Below are positions 22,020-34,459 of a stretch of 64,000 nt of DNA, in pieces; the first letter of the stretch is position 1, and every line of letters begins with the position of its first letter. The DNA is from Udeniomyces pyricola (lineage: Eukaryota; Basidiomycota; Tremellomycetes; Cystofilobasidiales; Mrakiaceae). The stretch is taken from the NCBI GenBank assembly GCA_039545295.1, contig BCIK01000011.1, positions 304,132 to 368,131 on the forward strand, read 5' to 3'. The position numbers and the translations under genes are program-made. The notes beneath the pieces are model-generated. The model was not told the DNA's origin. It did not search any database and was given only the letters and a program-made list of their open reading frames with translations.

Positions 22020-25000
22020 ATGTCCGCCACCACCATCAATGCCTGGGTCCAGCGCGTCGCCCATTCGTCCTCGCGTCCGCCCTCGCCCGAGCGCGTCAAA
22101 GTGTCCGCTGCTGCTCATTCTTCCGCATCCTCGCGTCGAGTGCCGACCCCATCCCGCTCGACAACCACACCCAGTGGAATCATCATCTGGAGTGGTCATC
22201 TCCAAGCTGAGAATGGTCGGGTCGTTGCTGGTCAGTTTTCGTCTTCGAGCTTACCAAGGCGTTCTACCGCCCCACCCCTCGACGCAATCCAAACCTGGAC
22301 TATGTGGACTCACGCACTCACTCCCCTTGGCTGTCACGTCGCCCGTATCTATTCATTTTTGTGCTTGTCTCGATCAGGTCACCTCTACTTCAAGTGCCAA
22401 CAGCAACCTCCAGAATCGACAGCAGAGATCGACTCATCTTCTTCCTTGCAGAGTCACCCCCAGACGATCTCGCATCCGGACAGGTCAACCGGGACCAGCG
22501 TCGTCACCTCCAAGCCATCGACGCCCGAGCCAAGCAGACCTTCCCACTTGAACGAGCCATTTACCTTGACACCCCCAGCTACTACTCCTCCTTCTCAGAG
22601 GTCTCAACAGGTCGAGCTCTCGCACGCGAGAACATCAGCAGGGTCGGACGCTCAATCTAAACTACCTCACGCTCGACGCAGCTCTTCCCTCTTCAACCGT
22701 TTCCCGACCATCGCTAGCCCGACGCTCACTCTTCCTGCCTCTCCACTCTCCTCAACAACTCTTCTCACCCAGTGCCTTGGTTTGCCGTCTCCCGCGGAAT
22801 CACTCGCCTCCCCGTTCGCAGTCCGCATCATGGCCGCGCCGAGTCCCAACCCATCCGAGCCAACATCAACCGCGTCCCTGAAACTCATTCGATCCCTGCT
22901 GCTCCCGTCGTCCCAGCCCCCTTCCAAGTCAATCGATCAAAGGACAGGTAGAACCCTCTGTGGAGTCATCCTCCGTGTGCCCAATCAGCAAGAGGAGCTC
23001 ATCATCTATGGAATTCGTGGCAAGAATGCCAAGGGCGAGTCCAAGTTGATTCTTTTCGCCTCGCCATTTGTGCCTATCCCCAGCGCCGAGACGGATCGTA
23101 CGGCGGCAGCCACAACAACCACTCCATCCGACTCCAATCTGCTTCCGCAAAAGTTCAAGGCCCCTCTTGTTCCCTCGTCGGCTATCCAGGCAACTCGTAT
23201 CTCCGCGACTTTTCCCAGTTCGAAACCTCCCAGTCAGTCGACGTCTACTAACGGGCTTACCAAGTCTACTATTGCTTCTGGTCCAACCGCATTCCGCGTG
23301 CCAACCCTTCCTGCGTCAGCCTCGAAGACTTCCCGCCCTGATCCATCACCTGCGCGCCAACGTTCGCGCGATGCGAGACTTCGTACTCCCGACTCATCCG
23401 ACGATGACACATTCTCCGACGGCGAGTCATTCCATCCTCCGCCTGAGCCGACACCAAAGCGTCTCAAGGATCTCCTTGCCCGACCGTCGCCTGCACAGCG
23501 GCAAGCGCAACAGCAGCTGGGAGAAAACGTAGGGGTGACGACGAGCATGGCCAAGGGGAAAGGAAGAGCGGTTACGGGTAGAAGATCCGTCGGGGGAACT
23601 GGGATCAAGACCAAGCTCCATCATCCTCTCACGAGCTCCATCAACGTGCGTAAAGGCGTGAAGAGGGGTAGGTCAAGGACGCCAGAGGCGGAGCTTCCCG
23701 TTGAGGTGGGTCAAGACAGTCGAGCAACCCGGGAGCCGGTCCGAGGGCAAAACGATAATCTTCAGGGTAGAGTCGTACTCGAAAGCCCAAAGAAGAAGCG
23801 CAACCTAGGCGGAGGAGGAACACCATTGGGCGCGAGACCGGCGACTGGGCGAAAGGGGGCAATGTTTATGTCGACGGGTCTCAACACGGATAGTGGACGT
23901 GTGCATCATTCACCTAGCATGAAAGGGTCGGTGTTTGAGGAAGAGGGACATGAAATTCAGACTGCGAATCGTACAGTGAGTATCATTTGCTTCCTCGCTA
24001 TTTACAAAACGACGTCGAGCCTCATTGAGCCCAAATCCTGATCCTGTTCCTTTTTACGTTTTAGCTTCTTCGCCGGATCACCATCGAAGCTCTCGTCTCG
24101 CGTCAACTGCACGTGAATCATCCCGAGCACAAAACTGTTTGGAGCTGGGTCGTCAGGGGAGCTGGTTTCGCCTTGGTACGATCCTGTGTCTCTTTTGATC
24201 GTTATTTTACCGGCTAATGCAGCGACAGTTGCTGATCAAGCTACGAGGTCATTATTCATTCAGCGCGAACGTATCAGCTCTCAACTTTTGTCTGAACAAG
24301 AGGTTGAAGCTGCCGTCGAGGTTCACGCAACCGCATATTTGCCCTCCTCGCTTAAACCTCAGTCCTGCGCCCCTTCTCCTTTCACCTCAACTCATGTCGT
24401 CGTCGCCTCGCCAACTGTTTTGTCTGTTCAAGCGCCATCTGTCGAACTTTCAAACGCAACTTGTAATCAGCAGCATCTGTCACAACTGAATCTATCTCCG
24501 TCTTTGCCTTCCCCACAACTATTGGACAGGCTGCTTGTTGAAGACCTGTGTCCGCAACTCGAGCCTGCTGTCAAAAGCGAGGACATCAAAATGACCACTC
24601 CCCAGACTTCTCCTTCACTGCCGACAAATTCACTTCCTATACTTGACCGAGCCTGTACGCCTTCCTCCCCTCTGACATCAACACCTGGCAACTCGGTGGC
24701 TGGATCTTCTCCCCGTCGAGATCCCTCGTTATCTACATCAGCTCTCGATCATCCCGTTGCTGAAGTTTCGTGCAACATCATCTCACCGCCCAGAATCATA
24801 GACACCCATCCTTCAACCCATGTCTCACCACTCCTGCACACAACGCTCTTGCCGTCCTACGGGCCTCCTATGAGCCCTACTCTCGGCACATTTCCAACTT
24901 CCATGACCCGTCTGAGCGTTGCATCCCTTCTCAACCCCCCTTCCACAAGCGCCCTCGATCTTGTCAATTACTCTTCGTCCGAATCGGGTCAACCTTCGCC

Positions 25001-25112
25001 ATTGCTTTTGGTCTCGAGTTTGCCTGATCATCCGACAAGCTTCATCGACGACGAGGGAGGTCGACCTCGACTCGGCGGGGTTTCATCCTTTCTTTCTGCG
25101 TTTAAGCCGTGA
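22020..25112 (+). CDS. Large protein with Sld7-like C-terminal domain, 3 exons
   Basis: Spliced protein of 971 residues; exons 22020-23975, 24065-24175, 24264-25112. In yeast, Sld7 binds Sld3 and helps start DNA replication. The domain-like segment reads NRTLLRRITIEALVSRQLHVNHPEHK, then VVRGAGFALRERISSQLLSEQEVEAAVEVHATAYL, spread over all three exons. This resembles the helical Sld7 C-terminal domain as I remember it. The acceptor at 24263 was chosen because it alone restores this segment. A short N-terminal piece (GIIIWSGHLQ) might be a counterpart of the Sld7 N-terminal domain. The rest is Ser/Thr/Pro-rich with basic patches (KGVKRGRSRTPE), suggesting a nuclear phospho-regulated protein. 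The frame is open upstream to 21819, but the ATG at 22020 has the better context. In-frame introns in exon 1 cannot be excluded. Confidence 0.6.
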
Positions 25113-25784
25113 ATGAATCATCTCATCCTCCTGTTATTCCTTCCTTTGACATATGGTTCCATTCATCCCATTTCTATAGTTTTTTTTTTTTTTTTTCATT
25201 CTGCATCATACCCTTCCTGTGTTCTACACGTGATTATTACGGCCTTGCGCTGTTAGCTAGCGGACTTCAAGCTGATCGTCTCTGTGTGTGTATATATAAT
25301 CAATGATATATTCTGCCTGGCATATGCAAGTCGATGCAACCTCAAACGGTGAGGTAGCTGCAGTTAGTGTTGGCAGCGTCGATTGATGAGCGAATTCAAA
25401 ACTCTGCGGTCGGTATATCGGTATGTATGCCAGAGAGCTGCAGCCTGCAGCCTGGCAGACGACCGCATATATGATCGATTGGAGAGAACAAGGTCTGACA
25501 AGGCGAGCTCGTGCGAATCGAAACGAGACGAAACGAAACCTCCTCGCACGCTCACTTCGACGCGCTTCCAGTCGCTGCCTCCAACGCCAAGGTTCCCCGA
25601 GTCCTCGCTCCCTCCCCCCTTCCCTCTCCCTCTCTCGCTCCCCCATCCGCCCATCCACCGACCGCTTCGGTGTCCGAAGCAACCTATCATCCTCTTCTAC
25701 CCGTAGCCGCTTAGACGGACGCGCCAGCTGCCCTGTACGACGCTCTGGGACCGATTCAAGTTCAATCGACTTTCGTTTTCGTCC
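25113..25784. other. Intergenic region and Spt7 leader
   Basis: Holds the end of the Sld7-like transcript (T15 run at 25182-25196, TATATATAAT at 25289-25298) and the C/T-rich leader of the SPT7 gene (about 25590-25770). ORFs here on both strands lack motifs. Confidence 0.5.
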
Positions 25785-28700
25785 ATGAAGTGTCAGTCGT
25801 CCCTCATTCCTCGTCCTGCCGCGTCCATCTCCCGCAAGGTCTTTTCCGCCCATTTTTTGCTGTTCTATGGGGATTCACTATTGAGCCAGCAAAATTCAAC
25901 ATTCTTGAACGTCACTGACAAACTCAATTTGTATGCATGGGATCGTCATTGATTTCCAGATCTCCTCCAGGCGATCGAGAGTCGACCAGGCCGGGTCGGC
26001 TTGACGGACCATGAACTCAAGCAACTCCTCAGTGATGTCAAAGATGGACGTGTTAGTACATCTTGACCTTTTTCTATATATTTATTTCAAATTCACTCGA
26101 GATCGAATACACTCAAGCCATATGACCCAAGCATGGAGATTTCCATCAGTAAGAAGTCGTTGGTCCCGTAGTGGTTGCTTTCGCTACTTACTCCTGTCAC
26201 GCGTCGTCGTGTGCTCCATCCTTCTTTTTGCCTTGTCGGTTGATTGTTTACCGCCTTTCACCCGGACTAGGAAACCAAGGGAAGTGACGAATGGTATGAG
26301 AGCTTAGAGAAGGTCGTTCAAGAACTCAGGTCAACTGTCAGTAACATTGGTCCTGGTCCATCGCTCTGGCGTGCTTCATAAACGACGCGATACAGCAACG
26401 GAGAGCTGACCATGAGTTCATCTTGCCATGTGGCTTGTCCAACCAGCCTGAGGCTCACTGGTTTCTGAAACCAGTCTCCAAGAAGGACGTCAAGGACTAC
26501 TACACTAGTCTGTTACATCTCTCCAGACTTATCGGGGGTCTCCAAACGGGGTTGATGGAACTGATCTTGTTGGGTCTTGGGTTCGCGACTTGCTCGCTCC
26601 TTTTATCTCGCCCTGGTCCACGCAGTCGTCACACATCCGATGGACCTCGGAACAGTTCTCAAGAAGGTTAAGGGACATGTCTACAAATCCAAAGCCGACT
26701 TCAAGGCCGATATTGATTTAATTTGGGACAATTGCCTGCTCTACAACACCTCTCCTGTACGCCGTTGCTTTCCCTTTTCTATAGGCTCGAGTTTCTCCTG
26801 CGACGCGACGTGCAGATGTGCTGTCATATCTGTCATGAGCTATACCATACGTATTCGATCCTGCTCACTTTCTCTGGTCCGTGTCTGTTTTTTTTTTCTC
26901 CGATCAGACTCATCCTATCCGACACAATGCAATCCACATGAAGCGCAAAGCGGACCATCACCTCGACTTTCTTGTCGATGCCGCCGCCTCCCATGAGGAT
27001 CCCCTTGCCATGCTCGACGCTAAACACAAGAACGACGAGGATGATGAGGATCAAGATGACAGCGATGAAGAAGCTCTGGCAAACAAACTGTCCGGAAACA
27101 AACTTGCAAGCAGCGGGTTGGGTGCTGCCAAGAGAGGCAAGGATGGTCAAGGAGGCTCGAGTCGCAAAGTTCACCGCGTGCGTTCATGGATTGGTAGCGA
27201 CCTTTTCTTCAAACACATCGGTCCAGCAGAGGAGGAAACTGATAGTGTACATGCATGGTTGATTCTGTAGACTGGCGCCATGACACCATCTAGAGCTAGG
27301 TCGCCACCACTCTCATCCCGACCAGGACTTCATCGGACTCCCTCCTCCATGGCCCGTTTTAGCGAGCTAGATGCGTCTTTCCCCATCGCTGGCCCCTCTC
27401 GTACGCCAACACAACGTCTACTCGATGGCAAAGCAAGTCTCGATGCCGGCAGCAGTGATGCGATGAAGAAGGAGACGGTGGACGCGGCGACCGCGGCCGA
27501 TGAGGAACCCGAGGATCGATGGTGGAAAATGGTCGAGAAGGAGGATATGCTCCGCAGTGGTCTTCCTGGAATCCCTCCTATGGTCCAGCCGGATTTTCAC
27601 AGTCGCAGAAAGAAGGGGATAGGAAGCTATAAAGGCAAAGAACGTGCGAGGTACGTTGCAGCATGTGCAACCTTATATCGTGCTGCCGTATACCTTTTGC
27701 TGAATGGCCCTGATCTTGTTCGACGTATCTTAGTGCATCGACAAAACCTCAACCACCACCACCACCCATTTCTCATGTGTCCTCTTGCGTTGGTTCGCCT
27801 CCTCTTCCTTCAGCAGCCTCATCTCGCACCGACGCTCGTAGACCCTCCGCTTCGTTTCCTCATATCATTCATCGCAACATCTCCACGCTTCAATCCCTTC
27901 GAAAAACGCATCACAAACTCACTTCGCCATTTGCTTCGGGCTCGGCCCCTTCGAGCTCTGTCTTTTCGTCCCAGCCCGCCAAAAACTCGTACCCGCCTCA
28001 GATTGTGTTTGGAGAAGTCGATGTGGATGAGAGCACAGAAGAGAGGGAACAGCGGATGGATTGGGAGGAATGGCAGCGGAGATGGGGTGAATTGAGCGAG
28101 TCGACGGATGCTCTGGCCGAGGCGACGTGGGCAGAGGAGCCCGAGGAAGGGAGCGGGGCGGGTGAAGGCAGCGTTGGTATGGGACAAAGCTTAGATGGAC
28201 TGAGAAGAGTGACGGGGACCGTTCTTGCACATTCTGGATTCGAAGGTACGTCATCTGACCCGACTCAATGACTATGCACGTCTGTCTGCCGTTTGATCAA
28301 GCTTGCAGCTTACCAAAAAGGCGTACTCTTCATTCGTTTTCTCGACTCAGCCGGATCGGAAGCGGCGCTCAACACGCTCACGTCGATTCTATCGTCGCAT
28401 CTGCTCAATCTCGGTCGAACAATGCGGATGTACCTCGATACGCAAGCTAAGCAGAAGCTGACGCCGGAAGTGAGCCTCTTTTTTCGCCCGAGGCTTATCC
28501 AGCGTCAGGTCATTTGTTTGACGATACTGACATCTCCCCTGCCGGTTTCATCTTGACCTAACCAACAGGAAATCATTCTGCATACGCTCTTTGAGAACGG
28601 AACCAGACGTGTTTCCGATCTGGAAAACTACGTTAAAGAGGACGTGGTCGCATATGGCGAGAAAGTAGAGTTACTGCAGGAGAAGATGGAAGAGGCTTTC

Positions 28701-29891
28701 CTGGACACGGTCGATGTGGGTAAAGTTTGTGCTATTTCTGAGTTTGTAGAGTTTGCTGTCATGATCATCTCGCTTACGGCTTCTTTGCCTTATGCTCACA
28801 TCTTGACAACTCAGATCGTCCCAACTGGCCTTTCAGAAGAAGCTCTCTTTGCCAATGATGGAGAAATGTTCATGTCGTGAGTCACATTGCATTCTAAAGG
28901 AACATGCCGTGGCATCATACGCTCCGCTCACTCGGTTGTTCTTCATCTTACTACATGCGACATACTCGCTTAACCCCTTTTCAGCAACTTTCTCGACGAC
29001 CTGGGAGAAGACTTCTTTGGTTTCCGCGTTTCGGGTCTCGACAAGGACGTTGGAGGAGTCAAGATTATTTCGGTTCCTCTTCACCTGCTGTTTGGTCGAT
29101 CATATCCGGCGACCGCCACGACTGAAACAAAATTGCCGCCTTCACTTGCATCGGCACCAACGTCGATACCGGCCAACGGTAACTCGTTTCCGACGCCAAC
29201 ATCCACGACGAATGCAGCGGCTCCTTCGTCTTCCTCGACAATCGTCAATCTGGCTCCTGATCCTTCATCATCTACTGCAGGGAAAGCAGCAACTGGCGCG
29301 ACAGCAAGGACAGAAGATTCAATCGTCATCGCTGTGGCCGCTCCTGTTCCACCACCTCCGGTACTGACAACGACGACGACGACAGCTGATCCGTCTCCAC
29401 ACTCCCTTTCCGCCACTTCAAGTCGGTCCCAATCGTCGTCATCCCTTTCACCGGTTCCTACGCCTAATCTACCCGAAGCGACACTGCCCCTCTCGCCCTT
29501 GACAACCTCTGCAGTAGGGCGTCCCTCCTTGACGACGACGACGATCGGCTCAACCAATGGCCATCGTTCCGTTTCCACGAAACGCAAAGCTGTTACGAGC
29601 GAGGACGAGATCGAGGCGGAGGAGGAGAGTACAAGTCTGGGAGCTGGTGGTAGCGGGGGATCATCGGCCGTCGAAGGGAAAGATCGGGAGAAGAAGAAAG
29701 TAAAAAAGAATGGGGCCTCAACCGGTGGAGGGAGAGAAAGTAGTAGTGGAGGCAGTGGTAGCATCGGTGTCGGTACCGGGAATGAAGCTAGTGGCGCTGA
29801 TGGGAAGAAGAAATCGACGAACGAATCCGAAGGGCCTTCGAACTTGAACCGTACTTCGAACGGGAAGAAGAGTGGGAAAGGTGGGAGCTAA
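25785..29891 (+). CDS. SPT7: Spt7, SAGA bromodomain and histone-fold subunit, 12 exons
   Basis: Structural subunit of the SAGA transcription co-activator, 948 residues. Exons: 25785-25791, 25960-26051, 26271-26336, 26396-26507, 26626-26756, 26908-27177, 27271-27650, 27734-28245, 28309-28469, 28569-28715, 28815-28876, 28985-29891. The N-terminal part reads LTDHELKQLLSDVKDGR. The bromodomain follows: AHWFLKPVSKKDVKDYYTIVTHPMDLGT, then KADIDLIWDNCLLYNT and a degenerate C helix after HPIRHNAIHMKRKADHHL. Further on is the Spt7 segment DRWWKMVEKEDMLRSGLPGIPP. The C-terminal half has the histone-fold (BTP) domain YQKGVLFIRFLDSAGSEAAL and DLGEDFFGFRVSGLDKDV, which pairs with Taf10 in SAGA. The protein ends in a long Ser/Thr/Gly-rich tail. 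The first exon is only seven bases (ATGAAGT). This start is required to keep the frame of exon 2. Confidence 0.92.
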
Positions 29892-30609
29892 GTTAGTTGG
29901 GCGGCTACACGAAGGAATCGAGGCGAGAAAAGACATGTTTGGTCTGGACTTCGCAGATTTCTGCGCCTTACGTTTTCTTCAAGTCTTTTATACTTTGACT
30001 TTTCTTCTGGGTTTCTGCTTCTTGTTCTTTGTGCACGGCCATCTTTACCATCCTCTCTCTTTCGGTCGCGTTCATCGAGATCTCTTGCTTCAAGTCAACA
30101 AACCTCCCTTCCCCCCCCCCCCCCCCCCTCCTCCCCGTTCACACGCGTGACATATCATTCCCCGAGCCCTCCTTCCATCCGTCCTCTTTCTTCACCTGTC
30201 CCATCATCATAATCATTCGCCCTGCTCTGTCTATCCGTTCCCTTTATCTTTCGCGTCTACCCTTTGTCTTTCGAGTCTACCCTATGTCTAATTCATCCCA
30301 TTCCCTCTTCTTTTTTTCTTTACCATAATGTATCTTGCACCCTGTTTTCTCGTTGTCGTTTTCCTCCCCGATATCCACACTCTTCTTCTCGGCAAAGACA
30401 AAGAGGTGAAGGAAATGTAGGGGTAGACTTTACTTGCTTGTCTTGGGGCATGTCACGTGACTCATCAACGAGTAGATTCTTTCCAAAGAAAACGAAACAT
30501 CTGATATATAGATCCTATTCATGGTGGCAACAAACCTGGCCTCCCTCCTCTCCCCCCCCCCCCCTCCGGCCCATTAATCTCTGTCCACCTTTTTTTTTTT
30601 TTCCTCCTC
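29892..30609. other. Convergent 3' region with long C tracts
   Basis: Between the stops of SPT7 (+) and the biotin ligase gene (-). Strongly C/T-rich on the plus strand with a C18 run (30111-30128), another C run near 30552-30564 and a T run (30591-30602) beside the biotin-ligase stop. No gene seen. Confidence 0.6.
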
Positions 30610-33288
30610 TCACTTGGCCCGAATCAAGCCCTTCATCATATCGAACGAATTCCCATCGGGCTGCAAATCGATGAACCTCGGTTCGGTCGCCGCCGTCGAC
30701 TTGGGACGCATGATGGCGACGCGACTGTACTCGTCGGCATAAGCATCAGCAGTCTTGACGGGAATCGTACGGAGCAGACCGTGGTCAAGGGTGATGGTGG
30801 AGATCCGGACGGGAACGGGTGGGTGAGACGTCGTGATTTGAACGAGTTGATCGCTGATGGGTCGGTGGGTGGATAGGTGTATGAAAGAAACAGAAAGAAG
30901 GTGGATGTCAGCGGATGAATCAGACTCAAAAGTAAACATATATAGACGCAAAAAAAAAAAAAAAAAAAAGCCACGTACGAATGCAACCATCGCTCCTCGT
31001 ACTGATCGATGAGCGCCTTGAACCCTTCCTTTTCAAACACGCGCCACATGACCTCGTACCGGGCCAGAATCTTGGCGAGGCATCCTTCGAGCGTCGGCAG
31101 AGGGAGTGGAGCTGATCCGGCGGGGAGCTTGGCGTTGTAATTCGAAACGAGCTCGGAGAAGGACGTCGTCGGGCGAGAGTTGAGGATGTTAACACCACAA
31201 CCTGAGAGGGGAGGAGGGAGGACATCAGTTCAACATAGAGAACAGAAACAGACGGACCAGTCGTTGGAAAAGAGTGAGAGAAGAATATGAAAGAAAGAAG
31301 AAAAAAAATCGCACCTGCCAAGATGCGGAATTCGCCATTCGTATAGTGACTGTTGACGAGGATACCACCGAGCTTGAGCCTCTTCTCTTGTCCCGTCTGG
31401 TCGTCCTTGATGACGGCGTAAACATCGTTCGGCCACTTGATGCGCACTCCGAGGTGGCCTGGTTCGCCCGGTCGGACGGGATCGAGGGCCTCGCAGATGG
31501 CAAGGCCGGCGAGGTATTGGGCAAAAATGACCTTGGTGGCGTCTGCTGCGGGGAGAGTCGTCATGATGGTGTATTGAAGGCACCCGGCGGGAGAGAGCCA
31601 GGTGTTACCGCCGCGGCCTCGACCGGCTAGTTGGAAGGATGCCGTCGAGACGGAAAAGGATGGAAGGGAGCGAAGCAAAGTCGGGTTTCTGATGGGAGAT
31701 CGGTTCGAGAATGAAGAGATGTTCAGCCATAACATATCTTCGAATCCAGAGGATACGAGGCAGCAAAGCAGGTCGAAGAGACAAGAATTGAAAGCGAAAC
31801 GAGGATCCACAGGACTCACTTGTCCCACATGGTCTGAGTGGAAGTCACCGCTTCTGAGTAAAAGATGAGATCGCCGGCCATGACGCTCGGCCATTTGTCG
31901 TCCTTGGTCTTGTCTGTTAGTCGGTGCTCCTCTCTCGCCTGGTTGAGAGCCTGCCAGTACGTCTTCCAGTCCCACATGAGGCTAACGTCTTTGTTCTCAA
32001 CTTCGGCCCGCTGATCGGGTTCCACGACGAGGACGTGCTTGGTCATGATGTCAAAGTGGTCGGATGGGGGAGGAGTTTCACTTCTCTTGGTCGAGATGAA
32101 GGTCGAGAGATCCGAATCGGCCAAAGCAGAAGAGCGATGGAAATGGAACGTATCATGCGAGCCCTCAAGGATCGAGCATGATGCAGAAGGTAAGGCGACA
32201 GAGGCAGCGTCGGCATCTTCCAAGCTCAGTTTGTCGAGCGACGGAGAAGATGACGGAGTGAACTGCGGGTTGAGCTTGTCAAACAACTCGTTGATGAGCT
32301 TTGGCTTGTCCGGATGGGTGTTGAGGATCTGCGGCATCGGATGAGTCGGTCTCCTTCCTCCATACAAGGTATCGGCGGGGTTCTTGCCGTCCTCCTCGAA
32401 GCCGGGCACGCGCAAAGCGAGGAGCCTGAGCAAGGCTCGGACGAGCTCCAGCCGAGATGATTCCTTCTCCTTACGGACCTCGGGTCCAGTGACGGGCTGA
32501 CCGAGCTCCTTCTGAGTTCGGTCGAGAATCTCGTTGAGAGGAGGAGTCAGAACCGAGTACTCTGGGTGAGCGCCTGTGAGAAGAACTTGACCTTTGGAAA
32601 CGGCGATGTGAACGATGGCAGCCGGAGCGTCGGGATGAGAGGCGTATCGGGCAATGATGGAAGTGTCTGGAGGTGTAGAGGTGGACGAAGGATCAAGAGG
32701 GACGAAACTTCCGCCACCGTTGTAATAGAGGTGGTCAAAGTGATTGGTCGTGAGAAGGGGAGGTGGCGTCGCCGCGAGTTCAATGTTCTTTGCCTTGCGA
32801 ACCCCAGCCATGACTTTCTCGACAGCGTTGAGATCGACGTCGAGACCCACGCCACGAGCCCCCCGCTCGCTATTGTATTCGAACCCAGGGAAGGTGGGAC
32901 CCTCGCAGGCACCGGGCCAGAACGCAAGCTCCCTTTCGCCGACAATCTGTTTGGACGCCTCACCGAGGTAGAACCGAACTTCTTTGGCGCCATAGTAGCC
33001 GCCAGCACAGATACCCCAGTAGGCTCCTCCGCCCTCGACAAAGCACCGGATGAGATAGTTCCCCCGACCAGCCAGAGAAGCGACCATGGGCAAGTCTCGA
33101 CCGCCAGGCATCACTAGGAGTGCGCACGAAGGTTGCCATGGAGCCGAGAGCAGGGCTTCGAGTGATAGAGCATTGACGGTGTAGTTGGGTGTGAGAAGAG
33201 TCGTGAGCGTTCGGATAGTTTGTTCGATGGAGGAAGAAGATGTGCCTGGGCCATCGTAGACGAGAACTTGGTGAGCTGGAGCGGACAT
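30610..33288 (-). CDS. BPL1: Biotin--protein ligase (holocarboxylase synthetase), 4 exons
   Basis: Attaches biotin to acetyl-CoA and pyruvate carboxylases, 769 residues; exons 33288-31820, 31688-31315, 31201-30979, 30853-30610. The N-terminal BPL_N domain has a glutamine-amidotransferase-like fold with LLVMPGGRDLPM and the nucleophile-elbow-like GICAGGYYG. The catalytic domain has the biotinyl-AMP loop GRGRGGNTW (residues 512-520), SPAGCLQYT and KWPNDVY (574-580), then LGGILVNS and CGVNILNS. The C-terminal cap ends in PDGNSFDMMKGLIRAK. Length and order match fungal Bpl1 (the yeast enzyme has about 690 residues). Cytosolic function is expected. All three introns have clear GT-AG sites; the third contains an A20 run on the plus strand (30950-30969) next to its donor. 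Confidence 0.96.
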
Positions 33289-34459
33289 GTTGATGGTGAG
33301 ATGAAAGACGAGGTGGAGGCTTAGACGTAGTTGGGAGCTCTGTAAAGGATGGATAGGGGAAGAGAGGTTTCAATACGAAAAAGGGAGAAAGTGAGATGAA
33401 GAGGAAAGAGATCGGAGGAAACGGGAGAGGAGAGGAAATGAAAAGTTGGATTGCCATCAGCGCAAGAAAAAACCAAGGGGGTGGGGGAGGAGATGTCATT
33501 AGAGGGTAACGTGGATAACATCAATATTCAACATCGCCAGTCTGGATGGTATCGATATACACATATTGCACACAGTCACAGGCGGTGGTCGAAGAGAATG
33601 TACACTATCGTCCTTGTGGGTATACAAGGGATGGAATGAAAGAGGATCATGACTCGAAAAAGGGGGCGGATCCACTGGCGTTGGGGCAAAAGAGATGGGG
33701 AAAAGACCCCTCGGGGTGGACCAGAGCGATGGGGAGGATGATGAGGGGGACAGAGCAGATCTGGCAGAACTCACAAAGATCTATGCTGATCGAAATGGAG
33801 GGTAGAGGATAGACTGGATGGTAGATGGCTGGAGGAAATGGAAGAAGGGAATGAATCGGGAATGGTTTTAATCGATGGCCGTGATGCCCGGATGAAGAGA
33901 TAAAAGGATGGGGCAGTGGGGGCCGGGGCGAATGGGGTCTGAGATTCAGGCAGCAGGAAGACTACAAGGGTCTATCCAAACGTGCATGGAGTGATGAAGA
34001 GAAAACAACAAGGGATGGTGTGTGCAAGGATTATGCAAGTAAAATGCAGACGTACGTGAATGGACGACCGAGGCAGACGATGGTGCGTAGAATGGGGTTG
34101 ATGGGCTTGACGTCGTCGATGTTGGTGGAGAGCTCGATTGATTCGGAGCGAGTGCATGGACAACTTGACTCTGATTGCATCTCTCGGCCGGCAGCACCGG
34201 CGCGAGGCATGTGTGTTATTGAACATAATTGTTTGTGCTTTATTATCAATCGGTCGATCGACGATTAGCGGATCCAGCACAGCCCTCATCGACCTGACCA
34301 CAGCTAACGAAATTCCGTCCATCGTCGCAGCCCTTGCTTTGGAGAACTCCAGCTCTCCCTCCTCCTTCCTTCTGTCCCAACTATCAACGGCTTTCCCTGA
34401 TTGCCCCCACACCATTCGTCTCCTCACACTTTCAATCCCACCACCCTTTTCTATTCGAC
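33289..34459. promoter_or_regulatory. Divergent intergenic region (BPL1 / MAK11)
   Basis: 1.17 kb between start codons. Purine-rich on the plus strand near the BPL1 start and C/T-rich near MAK11, consistent with two pyrimidine-rich leaders. Short frames on both strands (for example 33972-34532 minus) have no motif. No RNA gene recognised. Confidence 0.5.

Noticed and set aside
30926..31975. 349-codon minus-strand frame over BPL1
   Set aside because: It shares some BPL1 exon sequence but reads through introns and shifts out of the conserved frame.
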